A DNA stretch of 7,176 bases, taken from an uncultured Methanobrevibacter sp. (lineage in GTDB: Archaea; Methanobacteriota; Methanobacteria; Methanobacteriales; Methanobacteriaceae). Positions 1 through 5,722 of this stretch are shown here, piece after piece. The DNA lies in assembly GCA_900317865.1 (NCBI GenBank), contig ONIK01000080.1:1-7176 (forward strand), given 5' to 3'. The translations under genes and the position numbers were made by a program. The notes beneath the pieces are model-generated. The model did no database searches. It was not told the origin of the DNA and was given only the letters and a program-made list of their open reading frames with translations. Within the stretch, counting starts at the first letter, position 1. Each line of letters begins with the position of its first letter.

Positions 1-3000
1 AAATATCCATCAGACATTACCATTATCAACAACCAGATTACCACTTCAAACCAGTACATAATTAATGCCGCTGATGCGGACAAGGACAGCTGGACCATTA
101 GAAATAACACGGGTAATGGTCAGATTTTAACTCCTGACGGTGAAATTGACCCTTCCGTTCCTGATTTTGTATTTAACGGAACAACTCACTACGTCACTCC
201 GGCAAATTACCACAATTTCATTGATGAAAACGGTAATTTAAAAAATGACTTTGTACATGACGGTGATATCCTAAACTTTGACGGAACATTCAACGATAAA
301 GAAATTCTTGTTTCAAGCAGTGTAAAAATAACCGGTAAAAACCCAACATTTTTAAATTCAACATTTATCGTTACTTCCGATTCTGTCTGGATTGAAAATT
401 TAACTATTATCAACAAAAACGCTTCCGTACACAGTGCATGGGGTATTTATGTAGCTGATGCTCAAATTGTCAAACTTTTAAACAACGACATTACAGTTTA
501 TGACCCGACATCAGCATATGCGATTTATGTCTACCAATCATCAAAGGTTTATGTTGAAGATAACAAATTAACCTCTCACGGTGACTCCTTGACATATACA
601 TTACTTGGATATGGTGCAGAAAACTGTGAATTCAAAAACAATATAGTTAACTGTATTGGTACCGGTGAGCTTCATGCATTTGAAAATTCAAGGGATATCA
701 ACGGTAACGGTTCTGAAGTATGTATCGGTCAATGTATCGGCCACTGTCTCGGAGACATCTTAAAAGAACACTGTTTGGATGGAACCAATATCGTTCCTGA
801 ATTGTACAGAACCTATGGTATTTTAATGATTAAATCATCCAACAATACCTTGACTGAAAATGATGTAAGCGTAACTTCTCTTGTAGACCAGCCATTAGCA
901 GTAAACTCAACCAATTCACTTGTCGGTATTGATTTCTACTATGACTGTGACAACAACATTATTTCAAACAACAAAATTAATGTAACTGGTTTGGATAATT
1001 ACTTGTATGGTGCAGGAGCTCTTGCACACTCAACCGGACAATATGCTGCAACTACAGCTATTAACAACACTTTCATGTCCAATGATATTTATATAAGTGG
1101 TCCTAATGTCGGTGAAGGATTAATTTTAGGCCATGATTGTGACGATACAAATTTAATTAATAACAACATTTATTTGGACTGCGGACGTACTGTTTACGGT
1201 ATTGTTTTGGAAATGTCCCATGATTCTGCAATTGCCGGAAACATTATTACCTTTGAAAGTGATGTCGGCTATGGAATTGAAGTATTCGAGTCAGATAATA
1301 ATGTAATTAACAATAACATGATTTCAGGTAATGGAAAGATTATTTCCGGAATCGCAGCTAGTAAATCCAGCAATAATGTAATTCAAAATAATACAATAAT
1401 GGCAACTGGTGACGGCTCTTCACTTGACTTTATTGTTCGTGATATCCTAAAAGCTCCAAATTCAGGAATATATTTCGAAGGAGCATCTAAAGGAAACTTA
1501 ATTGATTCTAACTCTATTGCAACAAATAATGGTTATCCTGTAGATTTATCTGTTGCTTCAACCGGAAACACCGTAACCAATAATTATCTTAAGGGTAAAG
1601 AGGGGTCTGGCGATGATGGAGTAAACAATTCCAAAGGTAATACTGTCCATGATAATTATGGATCAACTTTTAATAACATCATATTTGATGATGTTACTGC
1701 AGCATATGCTTCAAATGTAACATTCATCTTAGAATTCATAAATCCAGAATTTAGAGATTATGATGGTGCTATTGCACAATTTAAATTGGGAGATGCAATC
1801 ATAGGAAATGCAACAGTTCAAAATGGTGTAGCTAAATTGCCTTATCAATTAAATAAGAATTATAATGTCGGAAACTACACAATTACTGCAAGCTTGTCTA
1901 AACGCAATTTCCAACCAACTGATGTAACTGCAAACTTGGAAATTGTAAAATCAGATATTGCTGTGGTTGTTGGTAATGTTACAGCAAAAGCGGGTGATAC
2001 TGTATCTATTCTAGCCAGATTAACAGATCCTGCTAATAACCCTATTTCTGGCATGGAAGTTAAATTCTATAGAAATGCACAATATATCAAATCCGGTGTG
2101 AGCGATAAAAACGGTATTGTCAGTGTCAGCGTCAACATTCCAAAATTGACTCCTGGTAAATATGCAATTTATGCTAATGTTGCAGAAAGTGAAAACTATA
2201 ATCAAGGTTTAGGAGAAGCCACCATGGAAATAACTGACGACAGAATTTACACTCAAATTGAAGCTAGCGATATTACAATGTTTTATAAAGACGGAACAAG
2301 ACTTGCTGCTACTTTAAAAGACGCTGATGGAAAAGCATTATCCGGTTTAAACATTACATTTACCATTAACGGACAACCTAATGTGCGAACTACTGATGCT
2401 AATGGTCAGGCATCCATAGCTTTAAACTTAAATCCTGGTCAATATAATGCATCTGTTGTATTTAATGGGGATTCAAAATATTCACAATCCAATAAAGACG
2501 TATCCGTAAACATTAAACCAACATTAGTTGGAAATGATATTGTAATGATGTATAAAAATGGAACCAGATATTATGTTTCCGTCAAACAAAACGACAAGCC
2601 TATTGCTAACGAAAAGATAACATTTAACATTAATGGTGTGTTCTATAGTCGTACTACTGATGCCAATGGTTTAGCAAGCCTTGCAATCAATCTCCTGCCG
2701 AAAAATTATATCATAACTGCGGTAAGGGATTCAAACGGTGAAACAATAAGTAATACTATTGAAGTAAAATCATTGCTGATTGATAATAAAGACATAGAGA
2801 TGTTTTATAGAAACGGTTCTCGCTACACTGTTAAAGTTATTAAAAGCGACGGTACCGCTGCAGGTGCTGGTGAAGAAGTGACTTTCAATATTAACGGTGT
2901 TTTCTATAAACGTACAACTGATGCAAATGGTGTTGCTGGCTTGAACATAAACTTGCTGCCTGGAGATTATATTATTTCAGCAGAATATAACGGTTGTGTA

Positions 3001-3279
3001 GTTGGAAATAATATCAAAGTCAAACCTGTATTAATCGCATCTGATTTGGTTAAAAAATACGGAACTTCTGATCCATTTGAAATTAAAGTTCTTGATGGTC
3101 AGGGTAAGGGTGTTGCAAAAGCTAATGTTGGATTTAACATTAATGGTGTATTTTACAACCGTGTGAGTGATGATAATGGTATTGCAAGATTAAATATCAA
3201 TTTAATGCCTGGCGAATATATTATCACATCAACCTACGGTGAGGCCCTAACATCAAACAAAGTCACCGTCAATGCTTAG
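1..3279 (+). CDS. Adhesin-like secreted protein, beta-helix plus Ig-like repeats (5' partial)
   Basis: Frame 1 is open from the first base to TAG at 3277-3279, giving 1092 residues with the N-terminus outside the window; the TTG at 589 is internal, not a start. Residues about 1-556 are a parallel beta-helix: many short turns with NN-x-I ladders (NNNI, NNVI, NNTI) and G-I-x-V/F-x-x-S spacing, as in pectate-lyase-like folds. Residues about 557-1092 are six Ig-like domains; the second (about 652-746) resembles Big_3_5-type domains and the last four share a repeat. There is no membrane segment, sortase-like motif or pseudomurein-binding repeat at the C-terminus, which ends VTVNA. Many N-x-S/T sequons fit an extracellular, possibly glycosylated protein. 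Methanobacteriales encode many such proteins, thought to mediate surface contacts; the ligand cannot be told. A four-cysteine cluster (C241, C245, C249, C258) interrupts the helix. Family confidence is high, role is inferred. Confidence 0.9.
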   Translation, partial: KYPSDITIINNQITTSNQYIINAADADKDSWTIRNNTGNGQILTPDGEIDPSVPDFVFNGTTHYVTPANYHNFIDENGNLKNDFVHDGDILNFDGTFNDKEILVSSSVKITGKNPTFLNSTFIVTSDSVWIENLTIINKNASVHSAWGIYVADAQIVKLLNNDITVYDPTSAYAIYVYQSSKVYVEDNKLTSHGDSLTYTLLGYGAENCEFKNNIVNCIGTGELHAFENSRDINGNGSEVCIGQCIGHCLGDILKEHCLDGTNIVPELYRTYGILMIKSSNNTLTENDVSVTSLVDQPLAVNSTNSLVGIDFYYDCDNNIISNNKINVTGLDNYLYGAGALAHSTGQYAATTAINNTFMSNDIYISGPNVGEGLILGHDCDDTNLINNNIYLDCGRTVYGIVLEMSHDSAIAGNIITFESDVGYGIEVFESDNNVINNNMISGNGKIISGIAASKSSNNVIQNNTIMATGDGSSLDFIVRDILKAPNSGIYFEGASKGNLIDSNSIATNNGYPVDLSVASTGNTVTNNYLKGKEGSGDDGVNNSKGNTVHDNYGSTFNNIIFDDVTAAYASNVTFILEFINPEFRDYDGAIAQFKLGDAIIGNATVQNGVAKLPYQLNKNYNVGNYTITASLSKRNFQPTDVTANLEIVKSDIAVVVGNVTAKAGDTVSILARLTDPANNPISGMEVKFYRNAQYIKSGVSDKNGIVSVSVNIPKLTPGKYAIYANVAESENYNQGLGEATMEITDDRIYTQIEASDITMFYKDGTRLAATLKDADGKALSGLNITFTINGQPNVRTTDANGQASIALNLNPGQYNASVVFNGDSKYSQSNKDVSVNIKPTLVGNDIVMMYKNGTRYYVSVKQNDKPIANEKITFNINGVFYSRTTDANGLASLAINLLPKNYIITAVRDSNGETISNTIEVKSLLIDNKDIEMFYRNGSRYTVKVIKSDGTAAGAGEEVTFNINGVFYKRTTDANGVAGLNINLLPGDYIISAEYNGCVVGNNIKVKPVLIASDLVKKYGTSDPFEIKVLDGQGKGVAKANVGFNINGVFYNRVSDDNGIARLNINLMPGEYIITSTYGEALTSNKVTVNA
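2353..3276 (+). repeat. Tandem Ig-like domain repeats within the adhesin gene
   Basis: Four successive domains of about 83-88 residues share the core F-x-I-N-G-x-x-Y-x-R-x-(T/S)-D-x-N-G-x-A-x-L-x-(I/L)-N-L-x-P-G-x-Y. The core starts at 2353, 2617, 2878 and 3127. Copies 2-4 keep the string FNINGVFY exactly; copy 1 (FTINGQPN) is more diverged. Each copy is preceded by a strand of the type D-(I/L)-x-M-x-Y-(K/R)-(N/D)-G, degraded in the last copy to DLVKKYG. The DNA of copies 2-4 is similar but not identical, so these are established repeats rather than a recent expansion. Such domains usually act as stalks that hold the beta-helix away from the cell. Confidence 0.85.
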
Positions 3280-3317
3280 AGGTTAAAACTTTTAACCTCT
3301 CTTTTTTTATTTTTTTG
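3278..3317 (+). terminator. Terminator of the adhesin gene
   Basis: A perfect 11-bp inverted repeat, AGAGGTTAAAA (3278-3288) and TTTTAACCTCT (3290-3300) around a single C, overlaps the stop codon and is followed by CTTTTTTTATTTTTTT. Archaeal termination depends mainly on the oligo-T tract; the palindrome may assist. The site also contains short A/T runs on the other strand, but no gene converges on it within reach. Confidence 0.8.
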
Positions 3318-3429
3318 ATTAAAATATATATTATAAGTTTTTTTTAATATAACGATTTTTATATTGCTAATTCGATAAAAAAAGATTGAATAATTATTAT
3401 TTTTAAGAAAAATAGTTAATTTGAATTGT

Positions 3430-3495
3430 GTATATGTTCCGGTAAACGAAACATATACTAAAATGATTTTTTTAAGTAACACGGGAGAATGTTAC
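3430..3495. other. Two adjacent hairpins of unknown role
   Basis: Hairpin 1: GTATATGTT (3430-3438) pairs with AACATATAC (3450-3458), and after one mismatch CG (3440-3441) pairs with CG (3447-3448) around the loop GTAAA. A T7 run follows at 3466-3472. Hairpin 2: GTAACA (3476-3481) pairs with TGTTAC (3490-3495) around CGGGAGAA. Together they are the most structured part of a 600-bp AT-rich gap. They could be the end of a small RNA (hairpin plus T-run), an operator, or a core promoter: CGAAACATATAC on the plus strand and CGGAACATATAC on the minus strand each look like BRE plus TATA, diverging from the palindrome. The strand is undetermined and none of these roles is shown. Confidence 0.35.
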
Positions 3496-3800
3496 AATTA
3501 AATATTCTGTTATATTTCATATTTAATGATTTGTAATTTTGGGAATGCCTAAATTTTAGAAATTTTCATTTAAAACTGATTATTGTTGGTTTTTACATAT
3601 TGTCTGTTGTCTAAATTGAAAAATATATGTGACATGGTAGGTTTTTAGTCATTCATTGTCTTTTTTATCACATGATAATTTCTTTACATATTTGGAAATA
3701 TTTTTGCAGTTTGAACTATTTGTCCATTGAATGATTAATGTGGACCTTGCTAAATTCCTGCATTTAAATTAAATTTTGCTTCCATAATTTATAGGGTGAC

Positions 3801-3815
3801 TACTAAAAAATAGTA
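3801..3815. repeat. Short palindrome TACTA-N5-TAGTA
   Basis: TACTA (3801-3805) and TAGTA (3811-3815) are separated by five A residues. The size and spacing suit a dimeric regulator site, but no gene begins just downstream on either strand, and such a palindrome can arise by chance in AT-rich DNA. Confidence 0.2.
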
Positions 3816-3936
3816 TTTACTTGACTTTAAAATTCATTTCATGAAAGATATTTTATAATCACATCATCAATTAATTGTTCATGTATAAGTATTTAATCAA
3901 AATTTAAATTTTCTTTAATTTGAATAAAATTGTAAA

Positions 3937-3960
3937 GAGTGTTGGCGAAAATTAAATTTT
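3937..3960. repeat. Probable terminal repeat of the old IS relic
   Basis: The sequence GAGTGTTGGC, followed after one extra base by an A/T-rich tract (GAAAATTAAATTTT), matches the motif at 5402 that precedes the second transposase. It lies 65 bp beyond the stop of the minus-strand transposase remnant, where the right end of that element should be. Read inward on the plus strand it has the same orientation as the left end at 5402, as expected for inverted terminal repeats of two oppositely oriented copies. The true outer base cannot be fixed without other copies. Confidence 0.45.
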
Positions 3961-4010
3961 CCATCCTTTAGTTAAAATTCACATTTAAAAATCTCTATTT
4001 TAATTAAATA

Positions 4011-4244
4011 TTAATTTATTATTCTTAATCGAATTAAACGAAGAAATTCAATGACTTCATGTAAATCTAAGCCCTTTTCTTTAGTAATATTGTATATTCG
4101 AATAGCATTGTATGCTGAAGCAATCATAAACATTAAACCCTGAATAGTTTCAAGTCCTGTCAAAAAATTAATTATTATTTTGGGAAAAACTACTATTGAA
4201 ATGCATAATAAATCATCGAAAAAACAGCTCTTAATTTGCGCAGT
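4011..4244 (-). pseudogene. C-terminal remnant of an IS1182-like transposase
   Basis: Read on the minus strand, this 77-residue frame ends at TAA (4011-4013). Its last 50 or so residues, from 4160 down, begin TGLETIQGLMFMIASAYNAI and continue with KEKGLDLHEVIEFLRLI. They align without gaps to the C-terminus of the second transposase (TGLKRVQNLMFAIVASYNLI, then KEKNMDLHSVI); I count 21 identities over 35 positions. The 28 codons before it (4244-4161) are open but show no match, and the frame is closed by TGA at 4245-4247. The catalytic Asp and Glu residues, the zinc-like cysteines and the rest of the protein are absent. It is therefore a decayed fragment of an older, diverged copy of the same family, inserted in the opposite direction. 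The end of the element is probably at 3937. Confidence 0.8.
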
Positions 4245-4444
4245 TCACAGCACTTTAAAAAAGTCGTGGCATTCCTGCATTTTTAAGATAAAATATATGT
4301 GCAAAACCGGTCAATCCTATAATGATTCTCCGATTGCTTGAAAAAATAATATTTTAAAAATAGAACCGCTGAAATTCACAGGCCATGCAATCAGCAGCTC
4401 TAATTAAATGAAATTGTCAAAAAGAGATATGCTTTAGTGAGTTA
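4245..4444. other. Unassigned DNA between IS relic and Cys-rich gene
   Basis: Here the transposase similarity has ended and the Cys-rich gene has not begun. Short open stretches exist on both strands: a plus-strand frame from ATG 4201 of about 28 codons, and a minus-strand frame of about 53 codons. Neither has a ribosome-binding site or recognisable content. The interval may be further decayed mobile DNA. Just after the stop of the minus-strand gene (4445) there is a TCTCTTTTT tract on that strand (about 4420-4428), a weak candidate terminator without a clear hairpin. Confidence 0.4.
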
Positions 4445-5128
4445 TCAGCATCTCCAGCATCCCCATGTTGACATGTCGGGATTATCACTATGACCCTTGA
4501 TATATATGCAATGCCAGAGCCTCTTGTCTTTAGGAACATACATTTTATAAGTGAAATAACCGTTATTATCGGTATAGCAAAGCTTATAATGATACTTAGA
4601 TGTATCTGTCTTTGTAACCAGACCATCAGTATAAAGATGGCCGACCCACAATGGGCAATCTGCAACTCCGTTTCCAAATTCATCTACAACCCTAAAATTT
4701 ATATAAACAAAATCTAAATCATAAAACTTCATCTTTACGATCTCATGATTGAAATAGTCGCCCTCATGGGTTAATTTGTATGAACATATCTTTGAACAGG
4801 CAACATTCTCGGGAATATCAAACAAATCAGAAAAGCCTAACACATTCATATTTAAAATAATATTTTCCTCTGAAACATATGACTTGTAAGAATCATTGAT
4901 TTCAGTTGCACACACATCATCAAAGATGCCTGTGTCTGATTTAGCACAATTATCATCATTTTCCAAAGTCACATTATCAAAGAGGTCTGTAGCCGGTTCA
5001 GCGCAATCGTCATTTTCCAAAGTCACATTACAAGCATCCGCCACACCTGCATCTTCAGCAAAAATGCAGGGCGCACTTATAATACATGATAAAAATATCA
5101 AAAAAATTGAAATATATCTAACATTCAT
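4445..5128 (-). CDS. Small secreted cysteine-rich protein of unknown function
   Basis: The 227-residue product is not a family I recognise. ATG at 5128-5126 is chosen because GGAG lies 8 nt upstream (5140-5137), a BRE/TATA element lies further up, and residue 1 starts a signal peptide: hydrophobic core ISIFLIFLSCIIS, probable cleavage after IFA (residue 24). The frame is open upstream to 5296, but that extension is antisense to another gene's tail. Residues 25-75 are acidic and contain a duplicated unit N-V-T-L-E-N-D-D. Residues about 139-213 look like a small beta-sandwich (Ig-like or carboxypeptidase-regulatory-like), with V-x-D-x-x-G-N-G-V and T-D-N-N-G-x-F-x-Y-x-x-Y-V-P. The chain ends WGCWRC. 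The mature protein has 11 cysteines, suggesting disulfides or metal binding, and N-x-S/T sequons at N34, N52 and N78. With no anchor it is probably released or held by partners. It stands alone between two IS relics. Confidence 0.8.
   Translation of the reverse strand: MNVRYISIFLIFLSCIISAPCIFAEDAGVADACNVTLENDDCAEPATDLFDNVTLENDDNCAKSDTGIFDDVCATEINDSYKSYVSEENIILNMNVLGFSDLFDIPENVACSKICSYKLTHEGDYFNHEIVKMKFYDLDFVYINFRVVDEFGNGVADCPLWVGHLYTDGLVTKTDTSKYHYKLCYTDNNGYFTYKMYVPKDKRLWHCIYIKGHSDNPDMSTWGCWRC
4919..5029 (-). repeat. Tandem duplication in the acidic N-terminal part of the Cys-rich gene
   Basis: Residues 34-51 and 52-70 are two copies of an 18/19-residue unit: NVTLENDD-C-A-x-x-x-T-x-(L/I)-F-D. 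At DNA level a 21-bp stretch is identical in both copies (4956-4976 and 5010-5030), offset by 54 bp and in frame. The second copy in reading order has one additional Asn codon before its Cys. Exact identity over 21 bp suggests a fairly recent slippage or duplication. Each unit carries one cysteine and one N-V-T sequon. Confidence 0.85.
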
Positions 5129-5136
5129 AATAATAT

Positions 5137-5186
5137 CTCCATTTAATATATAATTTTTTGAAAAAAAAGACATATAAAGATTTTCG
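5137..5186 (-). promoter_or_regulatory. BRE/TATA promoter and ribosome-binding site of the Cys-rich gene
   Basis: On the minus strand, CGAAAAT (5186-5180) fits the archaeal TFB-recognition consensus cRnAAnT and is directly followed by the TATA-like CTTTATATG (5179-5171). Transcription should begin about 22-26 nt downstream of the TATA centre, near 5150, giving a leader of about 20 nt that contains GGAG (5140-5137) 8 nt before the ATG. The geometry is textbook for a methanogen gene and decides the start at 5128. Confidence 0.7.
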
Positions 5187-5219
5187 AATGTAAGTGCTTG
5201 CCTGCACCATAAAAAGTAA

Positions 5220-5354
5220 AAAATAGAGTGCGGATCAGACCTGTCCGACAGTCCCGACTGGGACATATATGACATCGACGATTTCGGCGATGACATGCTT
5301 GACTTTGACGATGCAGAGGAGCTTGGCTACGTTGACCCCGACGACTACGAATGA
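5220..5354 (+). pseudogene. Orphan acidic C-terminal tail of a beheaded gene
   Basis: The frame is open from just after TAA (5217-5219) to TGA (5352-5354), 44 codons, with no ribosome-binding site or credible start. From 5238 it reads as a very acidic tail: 15 Asp and 3 Glu in 38 residues, starting DLSDSPDWDIYDIDDF and ending GYVDPDDYE. Twelve of the 15 Asp codons are GAC, and the stretch is about half G+C by eye, far above the surrounding DNA, so it looks like a true coding end from a well-expressed or differently biased gene. A good terminator follows at 5365. Everything upstream of about 5220 is unrelated (the promoter of the minus-strand gene), so the front of the gene was probably lost by deletion or insertion. 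Product unknown. A very small intact gene cannot be excluded. Confidence 0.6.
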
Positions 5355-5364
5355 GGCCAAAATC

Positions 5365-5393
5365 AGATAGTTTTTCAACTATCTCTTTTTTTT
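5365..5393 (+). terminator. Hairpin plus oligo-T terminator after the acidic tail
   Basis: AGATAGTT (5365-5372) and AACTATCT (5377-5384) form an 8-bp stem around TTTC, followed by CTTTTTTTT (5385-5393). It lies 10 bp after the TGA of the acidic reading frame and supports that frame being the end of a real gene. Confidence 0.75.
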
Positions 5394-5401
5394 CATAATT
5401 T

Positions 5402-5427
5402 GAGTGTTGGCAGAAATTTTTAATTTT
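5402..5427 (+). repeat. Probable left terminal repeat of the second IS element
   Basis: GAGTGTTGGC followed by AGAAATTTTTAATTTT matches the motif at 3937-3960 beside the older relic, with about two small gaps. It lies just beyond the terminator of the acidic gene tail, a usual kind of insertion point, and upstream of the transposase frame. The distance to the transposase start (about 320 bp) is long for this family, so the boundary is tentative. Confidence 0.4.
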
Positions 5428-5655
5428 TAGATGCCGTTCATTTTTTTATTAATTTCACGACTTTTTTTTAAAATTTTGTTCAAATCAGATAATCCTATTT
5501 TTTAAAGTTAAATTTTTCCCTTGTTTTTTAGTTTTGCAATCGAAATTAATGTAAATTTAAGCATACTATGTTTATATTTGTTAATATATCATAATTCTAA
5601 CTTATTAGTATTTATTCTTACTATAAGTTATTAAAATCTATTTATATTAGTAATT

Positions 5656-5711
5656 ACATATATATAATCAATTGTAATTAATTTTACAATTATTTGATTA
5701 AATATATGGAG
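5656..5711 (+). promoter_or_regulatory. Putative transposase promoter, inverted repeat and ribosome-binding site
   Basis: A TATA-like run (CATATATATAATC, 5657-5669) is followed at once by an 8-bp inverted repeat, AATTGTAA (5670-5677) and TTACAATT (5684-5691), spaced by 6 bp, then GGAG at 5708-5711. The predicted start of transcription would fall in or just after the repeat, so a protein bound there could repress it. The BRE is poor, and the A/T content makes chance matches likely. Confidence 0.35.
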
Positions 5712-5722
5712 TTTTGATTACT

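Larger units (their letters stand above)
3318..3936. other. AT-rich gene-free stretch
   Basis: All six frames are broken at short intervals. The longest minus-strand frame here (3276-3482) overlaps the adhesin terminator, has no ribosome-binding site, and gives a Lys/Ile/Asn-rich string typical of chance reading of AT-rich DNA. Nothing resembling a tRNA, rRNA or CRISPR repeat was seen. The notable items are a hairpin pair (3430-3495) and a small palindrome (3801-3815), listed separately. The right-hand limit is the probable end of an old insertion element. Confidence 0.6.

Noticed and set aside
589..591. TTG as the start of an 896-residue beta-helix protein
   Set aside because: The same frame is open back to base 1 with the same beta-helix character, and no ribosome-binding site precedes the TTG. 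The gene continues upstream of the window.
3276..3482. 68-residue minus-strand protein after the adhesin gene
   Set aside because: It overlaps the terminator, has no ribosome-binding site, and is a low-complexity Lys/Ile/Asn string expected from AT-rich DNA.
3318..3936. CRISPR array, tRNA or riboswitch in the large AT-rich gap
   Set aside because: No regularly spaced repeats, no cloverleaf with TTC-type arm and no recognised riboswitch core were found by reading both strands.
3754..4282. 12-bp repeat ATTCCTGCATTT at 3754 and 4271
   Set aside because: The flanks do not align and the string is mostly A/T; it is likely chance.
4160..4444. Further transposase sequence upstream of the old remnant
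   Set aside because: None of the three minus-strand frames shows the expected catalytic-Glu motif (VEAHNG-like) or zinc-like cysteines; only the part from 4160 down aligns.
4417..5153. Open frames at 4417-4683 (minus), 4490-4717 (plus) and 4896-5153 (plus)
   Set aside because: All are shadows of the Cys-rich gene in other frames, without starts or protein-like features that compete with it.
5129..5296. N-terminal extension of the Cys-rich protein by 56 residues
   Set aside because: It would put a signal peptide in the middle of the protein, ignores the GGAG and promoter, and is antisense to the acidic gene tail.
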